NCBI RefSeq assembly: GCF_026652115.1
Contig: NZ_JAPPSQ010000010.1
Location: 62,001 to 126,000, forward strand
Direction: 5' to 3'
Length of the DNA stretch: 64,000 nucleotides
DNA from: Algoriphagus sp. PAP.12
Lineage (GTDB): Bacteria > Bacteroidota > Bacteroidia > Cytophagales > Cyclobacteriaceae
Part shown: piece by piece, positions 48,028 to 57,666 of the stretch
Position numbering within the stretch: position 1 is the first letter of the stretch
Layout: the number at the start of each line of letters is the position of its first letter
Translations under genes and position numbers: made by a program
Notes under the pieces: model-generated
Databases searched by the model: none
Told to the model about the DNA's origin: nothing
What the model saw: the letters and a program-made list of their open reading frames with translations, nothing else

Positions 48028-48338
48028 ATTTACCCTATACCGACTTTACAATTTTTTAATCTAATGATAATTTTTTAGGACCATCCTCATTGAATGGTTT
48101 GACGTAACCTTGCGCTCGAATTAAAAAAACCATTCACCTGTAAATCTCAAATTAATTTCGGTATATTATTCCAGTTTTTTCACAAAACTAAATATATACA
48201 ACTTATTTATTCGTAAGAGTCGAAATTTTGTATTAAGGAATTTTTAGAAGCAATATTTTCATAAAAGAGATTTACTCTTTGAAAATTGCTTTTCAAAAAG
48301 ACCATAAACCCAATTTAAACTCTCAAAACCATCGTACT
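48028..48338. other. Leader region of susC with inverted repeats
   Basis: No gene is seen. TGAATGGTTT (48091-48100) pairs with AAACCATTCA (48127-48136), a 10-bp inverted repeat. Nearer the gene, TTTGAAAA (48278-48285) and TTTTCAAA (48290-48297) form a hairpin 41 bp before the ATG. Either could regulate expression of the susCD genes. No tract of T follows them. Confidence 0.4.
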
Positions 48339-51300
48339 ATGATGAAACTTTTATCCAAAAAACATTGGTCCGCACTCCTTCTGTTAGGCATGGGCTGCCA
48401 ATTCACATTTTCGGCACCAAGCTTTGCCGAAGGTAATTTCAGCAGGATTCCAGCCTATGAAAAACAGGCTGAAATCAGAGGAACTGTTACCGATGAAAGC
48501 GGCGAGGAACTCATAGGAGCCTCAGTCAGCATCAAAGGAACAGTAACCGGAACCATTACAGACATTGACGGAAGTTTTTCTATCAATGCAAACCCAGGGG
48601 ATGTTTTGGTATTTTCTTACATCGGCTACATTTCTAAAGAGGTGACTTTAGGAAATGAAACCACTTTGAATGTAGAATTGACAGCTGACATCACCCAATT
48701 GGAGGATGTAGTCGTAGTGGCCTACGGTGTTCAGAAAAAATCTGATGTAACTGGTGCAATTAGCTCTACTAAATCTGAAGACTTTAACAAAGGAGTTGTA
48801 GTTAACCCTGGTCAATTGCTTCAAGGTAAGGTTGCAGGTGTCAATGTCACCAATACAAGTGGAGAACCAGGAGCTGCGCAAGATGTAATTATTCGTGGTA
48901 TTGGTAGTTTGAGATCTGGTACTACTCCACTTTATGTAGTCGATGGGTTTGTTTTGGATAACACCACAACCGGCTTGGCAAGTAATCCGCTCAACTTTAT
49001 CAATCCACAGGATATCGAAAGTATAGATGTATTGAAAGATGCTTCAGCTGCTGCCATTTATGGTGCTCGTGCAGCAAACGGGGTGATCGTAATTACTACC
49101 AAAAGAGGGAAAGAAGGTAAAACTGAAATGAACCTCTCCGTTTCGACTGCTTGGTCTAATATGGCCAACAAAATAGATGTGTTCTCAGCAGATGAATTCA
49201 GGAGACAAGTTCCCGCAATCGGAGGAACCCTTTATGACGCTGGAGGAAATACCGATTGGCAAAATGCTTTGACTCAAACCGGCCGATCTAACAATATCAA
49301 CTTCTCCATGAGTGGGGCTGCAAGTGAAAGGTTTTCATATTATGCATCTGCAGGAGTCGAGGATTTGGAAGGTATTCTATTGAACTCAGAACTGAAACGC
49401 TACTCAGGAAGAGTAAATATGACTCAAAAAGCTTTGAATGGTCGCTTCAATGTCGACTATAATTTGACTGCTTCCCGAACAGAGAACTTCAGACCTGATA
49501 ATGGTGGAATCATTGTAAACATGTTGCAATTAAACCCAACTATTCCAGCCTATACCAATGGCTCACCAACTCAGTTGGTCGACATGCTGAATCCAGTGGT
49601 GAATAATGAGATCTATTCAGATGTAGCAATCAACAACAGGATGTTGGCGAACATTTCTCCTTCTTATGAAATCATCAAAGGATTGACCTACAAGTTGAAT
49701 TTGGGAGTGGATTTCTCTACTACCAACAGAGATGTGCAAAGAAAGCCTTACAATCTACTAGAAGGTTATGAGTTGGGTTATTTGAACTCTACCATTACCA
49801 GAAACTCAAATCAACTGGTAGAAAATATCCTGACTTATAAATTTGAATCTGGAAAAAGTGAAACCACGGTTTTGGTTGGCCAATCCTATCAAAAGACTTT
49901 CGTTCAGCAGCAGGCATTTGGTTTAAGTGGGTTTGCCAATAACGATGTTGATCCAATCTATCAAGATCAAACCAGTACTCAGGAACAACCTACTACAGTA
50001 AACTCTTATGCGATTGAAAATGAATTGCAGTCTTTCTTTGGAAGAGTAAACTATGGCTATGATGGAAAATACTTGGCCACTGCTACTTTGAGAGCGGATG
50101 GTTCTTCCAAATTTGGTGAGAACAATAAATACGGGGTGTTTCCATCTTTTGCCTTGGGTTGGAACATCAGCAGAGAGGGTTTTATGCAGGATTCATTTTT
50201 TGACAACTTGAAACTGAGAGCGAGCTGGGGACAAACTGGTAACCAGGAAATTCCTTCTAAAATCACTCAATTAAGCTTTACAGAAAGTAAAGGCGGAAAT
50301 GACACCTACCCTTTGACTCCAGGAGCAACTACTTTGGATGGCTATCCTTATGGTACAATCTTTACCAGACTGGCGAATCCTGACATTCAATGGGAAGTTT
50401 CTACCCAGACTAACATTGGTTTAGACTTCAGTTTCTTTGATTTCCGACTTTCTGGTACCGTTGATTATTTCAACAAAATCTCTGAAAATATCCTATTGGA
50501 AGTAGTTCCAGCCGATCCGATTCAGCCAACAGCTACTTACTGGACCAATGTTCCGGATATGCAGATCCAAAACCAAGGTTTCGAATTTGGTTTGGAGTAC
50601 AACAATGATCCTCAGCGTCCTTTCCAATTCAATTTGGGCGGAAATGCTACAATCATTGACAACAAAGTAGTCAACTCCCCATTTGCAGTTTTGACAACAG
50701 GTGCCGCATCAGGAGCAGGTCAGACTGGAGCGACTATCAACGGTTACATCAACGGGGAGCCAATTGGCGCTTTCTACATGAAAGACTTTATCGGTATCGG
50801 TGAAAATGGATTGAATGCTTTCCGTGATGTCAATGGAGATGGCCAAGTACTGGAAAATGACAGAACAGTAGTGGGTTCAGCGCTTCCAAAAATGCTGTAT
50901 GCTTTCCATACAAACCTTAAATACAAGGGTTTTGATTTGGGCGTCAATTTCAACGGGGCATCCGGAAACAAGATATTCAATCACACTACTATGTCTTTAT
51001 TCCAAAAAGGAATGTTGGCATCTTCTTTCAACACTACGGATTTTGCTACTCAATATCCTGAAGAAGATATCACGAATGCGAATGAGGTTTCAACCCGCTA
51101 TTTGGAAGATGGAAGTTTCTTGAGATTGAACAATGCTACTTTGGCTTATAGCCTAAGACCAGAAACAATCGGTTTGGGAGATGCTGTGAGAAACATCAGA
51201 ATCTCTTTGACTGGTCAAAACCTATTTGTAATCACAAATTATTCGGGCTTTGACCCTGAAGTAAATACAGGTAGTTCAACCGGTGGAGTTCAGACATTTG

Positions 51301-51365
51301 GTATCGACAGATTTACTTATCCAAAAGCCAGAACGATTCTATTGGGCCTAAATGTAGCTTTCTAA
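48339..51365 (+). CDS. SusC/RagA family TonB-linked outer membrane protein
   Basis: A 1008-residue outer-membrane transporter from the chosen ATG at 48339; an upstream ATG at 48279 would add 20 polar residues before the signal peptide. After the signal peptide (ending SFAEG) comes a carboxypeptidase-D-like domain (IRGTVTDESGEELIGASVSIKGT, about 45-130). Next are the plug with VVVAYGVQKKSDVTGAIS and VIIRGIGSLRSGTTPLYVVDG, and a 22-strand barrel ending RTILLGLNVAF. With the SusD protein encoded 34 bp downstream it imports glycan oligomers, energised by TonB/ExbBD. Rhamnose-containing substrate is suggested by the GH106 neighbour. Confidence 0.95.
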   Translation: MMKLLSKKHWSALLLLGMGCQFTFSAPSFAEGNFSRIPAYEKQAEIRGTVTDESGEELIGASVSIKGTVTGTITDIDGSFSINANPGDVLVFSYIGYISKEVTLGNETTLNVELTADITQLEDVVVVAYGVQKKSDVTGAISSTKSEDFNKGVVVNPGQLLQGKVAGVNVTNTSGEPGAAQDVIIRGIGSLRSGTTPLYVVDGFVLDNTTTGLASNPLNFINPQDIESIDVLKDASAAAIYGARAANGVIVITTKRGKEGKTEMNLSVSTAWSNMANKIDVFSADEFRRQVPAIGGTLYDAGGNTDWQNALTQTGRSNNINFSMSGAASERFSYYASAGVEDLEGILLNSELKRYSGRVNMTQKALNGRFNVDYNLTASRTENFRPDNGGIIVNMLQLNPTIPAYTNGSPTQLVDMLNPVVNNEIYSDVAINNRMLANISPSYEIIKGLTYKLNLGVDFSTTNRDVQRKPYNLLEGYELGYLNSTITRNSNQLVENILTYKFESGKSETTVLVGQSYQKTFVQQQAFGLSGFANNDVDPIYQDQTSTQEQPTTVNSYAIENELQSFFGRVNYGYDGKYLATATLRADGSSKFGENNKYGVFPSFALGWNISREGFMQDSFFDNLKLRASWGQTGNQEIPSKITQLSFTESKGGNDTYPLTPGATTLDGYPYGTIFTRLANPDIQWEVSTQTNIGLDFSFFDFRLSGTVDYFNKISENILLEVVPADPIQPTATYWTNVPDMQIQNQGFEFGLEYNNDPQRPFQFNLGGNATIIDNKVVNSPFAVLTTGAASGAGQTGATINGYINGEPIGAFYMKDFIGIGENGLNAFRDVNGDGQVLENDRTVVGSALPKMLYAFHTNLKYKGFDLGVNFNGASGNKIFNHTTMSLFQKGMLASSFNTTDFATQYPEEDITNANEVSTRYLEDGSFLRLNNATLAYSLRPETIGLGDAVRNIRISLTGQNLFVITNYSGFDPEVNTGSSTGGVQTFGIDRFTYPKARTILLGLNVAF

Positions 51366-51399
51366 GCTCCTAATTTTTAGATCTTAAAAAACGATAAAA

Positions 51400-53148
51400 A
51401 TGAAAAAGAATATATTCAATAAAACATTGTTAGGGACCTTGCTTCTTTTCGGAGCAGCCTGTACAGACTTAGAGGAGCCCATCTTGGACGAATCCTTAGC
51501 TGGAGAGGGCCAAGCGGAACCTATTAGTGGAGCAATTGCTCCTGCCTATGGACAGATTTCTCAAGTTTGGTATCATACCAATTATTATGGACTTCAATTA
51601 ATCGCTTCTGATGAAGCCATTCTTCCTTATAGAGGAGGTACGGATTGGTTTGATGGGGGTAAGTTTTTGGCTACACATCAGCATTTGATGACTCCCGGAA
51701 ATGATTTGGTGGGAAGTTCATGGAATGAATTGACTAAAAACATCTCGAGAGCTATTTCTGCAATTGAGGTATTAAGACCTTTGGCTGATGCTGGAAATCA
51801 GCAAGCGGCTTCCGCATTGTATGAAATGATTGCCTTAAGAGCCTACTTAAATATGTTGGCTTTGGATAGTTGGGGAATTGCCTTTGACAAAGAGGATTCC
51901 AGCGATATCTCCGTAATTCTTAGAGGAGATGAAGCTATCAATTACATCAAAGATGAATTTCTTTCAGTTGTTGATCTAATCAATACAGATTTGGGACCTG
52001 GTAGATTAACCCAATCAGCGGTATACGGCTTTTTGGCAAGACTTCATCTAAATGCTGCGGTATATCGCGATCCTTACGGAACTCCGAATTTCACTTCTGA
52101 GGACATGAATAAGGTGGTAGAATACACCAACAATATCATCGGTTCAGGAAAATTCAATTTCTCCCCAGAATATTTTGATCTTTTCAATGATGATAACAAC
52201 AGCAATTCAGAAATCATTTTCGCTCTCGATCAAAGAGGCGTATTGAGAAATGAACATAGCCGTTGGGCCTATTGGTCCATTGCAGGCTCTATGTTCCCTA
52301 GACCTGAGTCTCCTAGTGCTGATGGTACTGATGGTCCGGCATTTACTTCTGATTTTATTCAGACATGGATGGACGCTTATGAGGTAGACCCAGCTGAAGC
52401 CGATGCCAGATTCTTCAAAATGAATGAAATGATTCCAGAATCAATCCAGGATTTAACAGGGCTGTCACCATTGAATGATGAAGACAACTATTATTGCATC
52501 ACAGACGAAGATTTCGAAATGAATCGTGGTGTTTTGAGAGGTGTGCAGTGGGGTCCTAGAAAAGGCGATGATGGGGCTTTCTTGAGATGCGATGATGGAA
52601 AAGTGAGAATCTATCCCGTAATCCAAAGAAAAGGAAATGGTCCAGATAAAGATGTGGGCTATGTAAACCATACCATGATGGTAGATTTTTCCAATGAAGG
52701 AAGATTGCATAATACTGGATTCAGATGTGCTAAATACCAGTTTAGCCATACTTCTCCAGATGGAAACAATTACAGCAGTGTAGATTTAGTCTTAATGCGA
52801 TTGGCAGAAATCTACCTGATGAGAGCTGAGGCTAAATTGAGATTAGGTGATTCTGCTGGAGCGTTGGCAGATATGAATGCGGTGAGAACTTCCAGAACAG
52901 CTCGTCCTGAAGTGACCCCAGCTGCTTTGAATTCTATTGATTTGGATATTCTTTTCAGAGAGCGTGGATTCGAATTATACTGGGAAGGTTTCAGAAGAGC
53001 AGATCAAATCCGATTTGGAAAATACGAGGATTCCTGGACTGAAAAAACTGATACAGACGTATACAAAAGATTGTTCCCAATTCCGCAAAGCGCCATTGAT
53101 GGTGCATCCAATGTGGAAGGATTCCTAGTTCAGAATCAAGGGTATTAA
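51400..53148 (+). CDS. RagB/SusD family nutrient-uptake lipoprotein
   Basis: A 582-residue surface lipoprotein: signal with lipobox FGAACTD (Cys21), then the SusD helical TPR scaffold with the N-terminal AISAIEVLRPLAD block and the C-terminal LVLMRLAEIYLMRAEAKLRLGDSAGALADMNAVRTSR, a diagnostic RagB/SusD sequence, followed by FRERGFELYWEGFRRADQIRFGKY. It binds glycan at the cell surface and delivers it to the SusC channel. It lies 34 bp after susC, and a strong terminator follows. Confidence 0.95.
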   Translation: MKKNIFNKTLLGTLLLFGAACTDLEEPILDESLAGEGQAEPISGAIAPAYGQISQVWYHTNYYGLQLIASDEAILPYRGGTDWFDGGKFLATHQHLMTPGNDLVGSSWNELTKNISRAISAIEVLRPLADAGNQQAASALYEMIALRAYLNMLALDSWGIAFDKEDSSDISVILRGDEAINYIKDEFLSVVDLINTDLGPGRLTQSAVYGFLARLHLNAAVYRDPYGTPNFTSEDMNKVVEYTNNIIGSGKFNFSPEYFDLFNDDNNSNSEIIFALDQRGVLRNEHSRWAYWSIAGSMFPRPESPSADGTDGPAFTSDFIQTWMDAYEVDPAEADARFFKMNEMIPESIQDLTGLSPLNDEDNYYCITDEDFEMNRGVLRGVQWGPRKGDDGAFLRCDDGKVRIYPVIQRKGNGPDKDVGYVNHTMMVDFSNEGRLHNTGFRCAKYQFSHTSPDGNNYSSVDLVLMRLAEIYLMRAEAKLRLGDSAGALADMNAVRTSRTARPEVTPAALNSIDLDILFRERGFELYWEGFRRADQIRFGKYEDSWTEKTDTDVYKRLFPIPQSAIDGASNVEGFLVQNQGY

Positions 53149-53169
53149 TCAAAAACTATTTTAAAATCG

Positions 53170-53204
53170 AAAAGGCAGCAAAAATTGATTTTGCTGCCTT
53201 TTTT
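53170..53204. terminator. Bidirectional terminator between susD and the ABC transporter genes
   Basis: A 14-bp perfect stem (53170-53183 with 53189-53202, core GGCAGC/GCTGCC) with A and T flanks lies between convergent units. Confidence 0.88.
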
Positions 53205-53215
53205 ATAATCAAAGT

Positions 53216-53278
53216 CTATCGATATAGTACCAGTCCCAAGAGCAATAGCGTTAACAGGAACAATCCCATTAGGATCAT
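53216..53278 (-). CDS. Possible 20-residue single-helix membrane peptide
   Basis: A tiny frame on the minus strand from ATG 53276-53278 to TAG 53216-53218 encodes 20 residues, starting MILMGLF and ending GLVLYR. Nearly every residue between is Leu, Val, Thr or Gly, so it would form one membrane-spanning helix with a C-terminal arginine. It lies 52 bp after the FtsX-like permease stop and 14 bp before the terminator stem, so it would share the transporter mRNA. There is no homology evidence; chance is possible for such a short frame. Confidence 0.35.
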   Translation of the reverse strand: MILMGLFLLTLLLLGLVLYR

Positions 53279-53330
53279 ATACTTTTACTTTTTCTCAAGG
53301 AAAAAACTCATATTTCTAACTAGTTATAAA

Positions 53331-55856
53331 TCATCCATTCCCTCTCAAAATCTCCATCGGAGGTTGATTGATGATTCTTCTACCATTCAACCAACCCAGG
53401 ACGATTGTCAATCCTGTGATTGCTAAGTAAAGAATCAAACCTGCCCCCCAAGCAGGACGGAATTCCATTTCAAATACAAAAGCACTAAGTAACCACGTCG
53501 CCAAGAATGACAACAAGATTCCAGAAAGTGATGCCAAGCTTCCCAGGAAGAAATATTCCAAGGTATTGATCTTGCTGACAGTTCCAGAATCCGCACCCAA
53601 TGTTCTCAGCAAAATGCTTTCTCGCATCCTTTGGTATTTACTGATGATCAAAGAACTGATCAGAACCAAAATACCCGTAGCAATACTGAAGAAAGCCATA
53701 AACTGGATCACAAAGCTGATTTTTCCCAGAATATCTTCTAGGGTTTCCACGATGGTTCCTAAATTGATCACCGAGATATTTGGAAAAGCTCTCACCACTT
53801 CCGCCTGCACATCTGCTGCTTCCCGGTCATTTTTTGTCTTGGTAATCAGCACATGAAATTTCGGTGCCTGATCCAGCACTCCTCCGGGGAACAACACCAG
53901 AAAATTGGTAGAAACCTGATTAAATTTCACATCTCTCAAGCTACCGATGTAGGTTTTGATAGGCCGGCCTTGGACGTTGAATTCTACTTCATCTCCGATC
54001 TTTAAGCCATTTCCTTCCGCAAAGCCTTTTTCGAAGCTAACGAAAATGGAATCTCCTTTTGCACCGACAGGAATCAACTCTCCATCAGTCAAGGTCTCAG
54101 AAGAGATCAAGGTATCTCTATAGGTCACCCGGAACTCCCGATTATACAACCATCTCGAGTAATCTTCCTCTTCTGGCAATTCATCATTTTCCTTTTTATC
54201 TATCCCGTTGATTTCATTCAATTGCATGGTTACAATCGGAACTTCCTGCATGATTCTGAGATTTCTGTCCAACAACTTTCCTTTCACATCATCCAATTGG
54301 GCAGTCTGAATATCAAACATCAACATATTGGGCTGATCCTCTTTATCCGCAAATTTTGCCTCTGCCAGCAGCTGATTTTGAAGGAAAAATAAGGTCGAAA
54401 TCATCGCCGTCCCCAATCCAATTGTCGCAATTAATGAGATGGTCTGGTTGTTTGGTCTATACAAATTTGCTAAAGCCTGTCTGACGGAATACCGTAGCGA
54501 AATAGGTAAAAACTTCCGTACAGCCCACATGATCAGCTGCCCTACTCCCCAGAGAATACCAAATGCAAAAACCACAAAGGCCGCAAAGCCCAAAGCCATC
54601 ATCATGGAGCCTAAAAGGTAAAAACTGAAGCCCCAAACGAAGAGTAGAATCGCAACAATCACTAACCATCTCAATGGATCTTTGAGCAGAGTGGAATCTG
54701 CCGTTTCAGGCCTCAATGTGGCCATAGGAGAGACATTCCTAACCTTTAATAATGGCAGAAGGGCAAATAAAACTGAAACAAAAAGGCCTGTTAACACACC
54801 AAATCCGACAGACAACCAGGAAATCCCGACCGTCACCTCAACAGGCAAAAAATCTGCAAAAACAGCAGGTAGAATAAACTGAAGCAGGGTTCCCAAAGCT
54901 GCGCCCAAAATCGCCCCGACCAACCCCATGATTTTGATCTCTGTCAGATAGATAAACAGTACATCTCTTGAAGAAACACCCAAACATCTCAAGACTGCTA
55001 CCGAAGCCAGTTTTTCTTTCACAAATACATTAACTGCGGAAGCCACTCCCACACAGCCCAGCAAAAGAGCGATGAAGGCTACCAAACTCAAGAAATTGGA
55101 TAGGTTGCCAAAAGAGCGTCCTGTTGATCGTTTTCTATCCTCCACGGTATCGGCATCCACTCGATCGATTTCCCATTGATCTTGATAAGGCTCAATTAAT
55201 TTCTCTACATCTGTACCATCTGCAAATTGGAAATAGCGATTGTATTCTACCCGGCTTCCATATTGTACCAAGCCGGTTTCTTCCAAATATGCCATAGGAA
55301 TATAAACAGCTGGAGCCACAGTTGCTGTAATCCCAGTCTGTCCCGGTACTTTCTGAAGTTCACCAACAATCTCAAACTCTACCTCCCCTACCTTGATCTG
55401 ATCTCCAACTTGAGCATTGAATTGAGCCATTAAGGTCTTTTCGACCAAGGCTTTCTTCCCTCCAGTTCTGAAATCAGATTCTCCATCCACAGGGATTGTC
55501 TCTAAAATCCCATAAAAAGGAAAGGCTCCTTCTAAAGCCCTTACCTGAGTCAATCTGCTTGCTCCTGTTTTTGGAAAAGCTACCATGCTGGCAAAATTGA
55601 CTTCAGCAGCAGTTTGAGTAGCCAGAGAATCAATTGGCTGATCACCTATGGGGTTTCGATTTTCCAACACCAAATCCGCTCCCAAAAGCTCCTTTGCCTG
55701 ATTGTCTATGTCTTTGGTCAAATTTTCACCAAAAGAACTGATCGCCACCAAAGCCGCGATTCCAACCACAATCGAGGAAACAAAAAGTAAGAGACGGGAG
55801 ATGTTTTTCCGGAAATCCCGGAAAGCCATCTTTATAATCCAGTTAAAATCAGGCAT
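53331..55856 (-). CDS. FtsX-like ABC transporter permease (YbbP-like)
   Basis: An 841-residue permease from the ATG at 55854-55856 (MPDFNWIIKMAFRDFRKN); the frame upstream to 55928 lies inside the ATPase gene. It has an N-terminal helix, a large MacB-like periplasmic domain (about 45-220), then two FtsX-type membrane blocks of three to four helices each, separated by a second periplasmic region (about 480-720), a duplicated layout as in E. coli YbbP. The start overlaps the ATPase stop by 8 bp. It probably handles lipid or lipoprotein substrates; exact cargo is unknown. Confidence 0.9.
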   Translation of the reverse strand: MPDFNWIIKMAFRDFRKNISRLLLFVSSIVVGIAALVAISSFGENLTKDIDNQAKELLGADLVLENRNPIGDQPIDSLATQTAAEVNFASMVAFPKTGASRLTQVRALEGAFPFYGILETIPVDGESDFRTGGKKALVEKTLMAQFNAQVGDQIKVGEVEFEIVGELQKVPGQTGITATVAPAVYIPMAYLEETGLVQYGSRVEYNRYFQFADGTDVEKLIEPYQDQWEIDRVDADTVEDRKRSTGRSFGNLSNFLSLVAFIALLLGCVGVASAVNVFVKEKLASVAVLRCLGVSSRDVLFIYLTEIKIMGLVGAILGAALGTLLQFILPAVFADFLPVEVTVGISWLSVGFGVLTGLFVSVLFALLPLLKVRNVSPMATLRPETADSTLLKDPLRWLVIVAILLFVWGFSFYLLGSMMMALGFAAFVVFAFGILWGVGQLIMWAVRKFLPISLRYSVRQALANLYRPNNQTISLIATIGLGTAMISTLFFLQNQLLAEAKFADKEDQPNMLMFDIQTAQLDDVKGKLLDRNLRIMQEVPIVTMQLNEINGIDKKENDELPEEEDYSRWLYNREFRVTYRDTLISSETLTDGELIPVGAKGDSIFVSFEKGFAEGNGLKIGDEVEFNVQGRPIKTYIGSLRDVKFNQVSTNFLVLFPGGVLDQAPKFHVLITKTKNDREAADVQAEVVRAFPNISVINLGTIVETLEDILGKISFVIQFMAFFSIATGILVLISSLIISKYQRMRESILLRTLGADSGTVSKINTLEYFFLGSLASLSGILLSFLATWLLSAFVFEMEFRPAWGAGLILYLAITGLTIVLGWLNGRRIINQPPMEILRGNG

Positions 55857-56526
55857 GAGCTTCCTCCTGTATTTTTCCTCCTTTGATATGGATGATTCGC
55901 TGGGTTTTTGCAGCCAACTCCAAGTCATGAGTCACCAAAACCAAAGTTGTCCCTTCTTCTTTATTTAGGTCAAAAATCAATTTCTCAATCATTTCGCCTG
56001 TTTCAGTGTCCAAGTTTCCAGTTGGCTCGTCAGCAAAAAGAATTTTTGGCTCATTGGCAAAAGCTCTGGCAATAGAAACCCGCTGCTGCTCTCCACCAGA
56101 AAGCTGGGTTGGATAGTGGGTCGCACGGTCACCTAGCCCAACTTTCTCCAACAATTCCTGAGCTTTTTTCCGGGCATCCTTTCGCTTTTTCAATTCTAAA
56201 GGAACCATCACATTTTCCAAAGCAGTCAAAGTCGGCAGCAGCTGGAAATTCTGAAAAATAAAGCCAACATGCTGATTTCTGACCCTTGCTCTTTGGTCCT
56301 CATTGAGGTTTTGTAGGTTTTCACCGTTCAAAGTAACTGAACCTGTACTGGCAGAATCCAGTCCGGCACAAAGTCCCAACAGGGTAGTTTTTCCACTTCC
56401 TGATGGCCCAACAATTGAAATGGTTTCTCCTGAAGAAATATCAAAATTCACGGAATCAAGCACCGTTAATTTGCGACTTCCACTTTGATAGGTTTTACTG
56501 AGGTTTTGTATAGAAAGTATATTCAT
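55849..56526 (-). CDS. ABC transporter ATP-binding protein (LolD/YbbA-like)
   Basis: A 225-residue ATPase with Walker A GPSGSGKTTL, the Q-loop near FIFQNFQLLP, signature LSGGEQQR, Walker B ILFADEPTGNLD and the switch histidine in LVTHDLELA. This is the MacB/LolD/YbbA subclass that couples with FtsX-like permeases, here the gene immediately downstream with 8 bp overlap. It is divergent from a TesA-like esterase gene, the same arrangement as ybbAP next to tesA in E. coli. Confidence 0.93.
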   Translation of the reverse strand: MNILSIQNLSKTYQSGSRKLTVLDSVNFDISSGETISIVGPSGSGKTTLLGLCAGLDSASTGSVTLNGENLQNLNEDQRARVRNQHVGFIFQNFQLLPTLTALENVMVPLELKKRKDARKKAQELLEKVGLGDRATHYPTQLSGGEQQRVSIARAFANEPKILFADEPTGNLDTETGEMIEKLIFDLNKEEGTTLVLVTHDLELAAKTQRIIHIKGGKIQEEAHA

Positions 56527-56774
56527 CTTTAAATTTTAGGCAAATAATATCCCTTTCAAACGAATTGGATCTGACAGGGTTAGAAGTCGAATTCAATTAG
56601 TTAAAATTGAAACAATTGAACCGAAAATAGGACGAAATCTTCATTTCCCCTTGCCCACTGATAAAAATTCAATTAATAGCATGATTTTGGGATTCAGCTC
56701 CTTTCCTTTGATTTCTGAAAGAATTCGAACTTTTTTACTTGAAATCCATTAAACTAGGAATAGAAATTTGAACT

Positions 56775-57458
56775 ATGAATATTTCCAGACTTATACTTTC
56801 CATCGGCATCATATCATTGGGAATTGTTTCCTTTTCCTGTTCAGAACCCAAAAAGACAGAAGCAGAAAAAGCCGTTGAAATTGCACAAAATCAATCACCT
56901 CAACTAGAAAAAAAGACCATTCTCTTTTTCGGTAACAGTCTTACCGCCGGATATGGGATTGACCAAGATGATTCATTTTCCGGACTGGTTCAGGACAAAA
57001 TTGATAGCCTTGGATTAAACTATCGAGTAATAAATGGTGGACTGAGTGGTGAAACTACAGCCGGAGGATTGAGTCGATTGGATTGGTTTCTGGAAGATCA
57101 ACCGGAAGTCTTTGTTCTGGAATTAGGCGGAAATGATGGACTTCGAGGTATCCAATTGAGTGAAACCAAAAGCAATCTGGAGAAAATCATAGACAAAGTT
57201 CGAGCTAAATTTCCTGACACTAAAATCATCTTGGCGGGTATGCAAATCCCACCGAATATGGGGCAGGAATACACCGACGAGTTTAAAGAAATTTATCCTG
57301 TGGTGGCTCAAGAAAAAGACGTGACTTTAATTCCATTTCTATTGGAAGGAGTGGCTGGAGATCCCGAATTGAATCTGCCAGATGGTATACACCCCACAGA
57401 AGAAGGACATAAAATTGTCTATAAAACTGTTTGGCCTTTTATAGAGCAAAGTCTCTAA
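56775..57458 (+). CDS. tesA: SGNH/GDSL arylesterase, TesA-like lipoprotein
   Basis: A 227-residue hydrolase. An N-terminal lipoprotein signal (FSCSE, Cys22) suggests anchoring at the membrane. The catalytic core follows E. coli TesA: block I FFGNSLTAGYG with Ser55, block II GGLSGETTAGGL, block III ELGGNDGLRG, and DGIHPTEEGH with Asp203 and His206. Block I has Asn54 where the classic motif has Asp (GDSL), a change common in related esterases that does not affect the triad. Substrates could be acyl esters or thioesters in the periplasm. A terminator follows. Confidence 0.92.
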   Translation: MNISRLILSIGIISLGIVSFSCSEPKKTEAEKAVEIAQNQSPQLEKKTILFFGNSLTAGYGIDQDDSFSGLVQDKIDSLGLNYRVINGGLSGETTAGGLSRLDWFLEDQPEVFVLELGGNDGLRGIQLSETKSNLEKIIDKVRAKFPDTKIILAGMQIPPNMGQEYTDEFKEIYPVVAQEKDVTLIPFLLEGVAGDPELNLPDGIHPTEEGHKIVYKTVWPFIEQSL

Positions 57459-57485
57459 AAACAAGGGCCCAAGAAATTAAAAATG

Positions 57486-57524
57486 GGGATTTGATAAGGC
57501 AAAAGTCTTATTAAATCCCTTTTT
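57486..57524 (+). terminator. Terminator of the TesA-like gene
   Basis: GGGATTT (57486-57492) pairs with AAATCCC (57513-57519), and after one mismatch ATAAG (57494-57498) pairs with CTTAT (57507-57511). Five T follow. Confidence 0.8.
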
Positions 57525-57666
57525 CCCTTAGTTGCTAATTTTTAATCATTTTAAATTAGCTCTCCATGCTTCCCCACATCATCATTTTTTCCCTTTTGGC
57601 ATAATTCGAATTTCAATACAGGTTTTTTTTATCTTAAATTTTCGACTTCATTAAAAATTTTTGGAA

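Noticed and set aside
55857..55928. N-terminal extension of the ABC permease
   Set aside because: It lies inside the ATPase gene; the ATG at 55856, with an 8-bp overlap, gives the usual family N-terminus.
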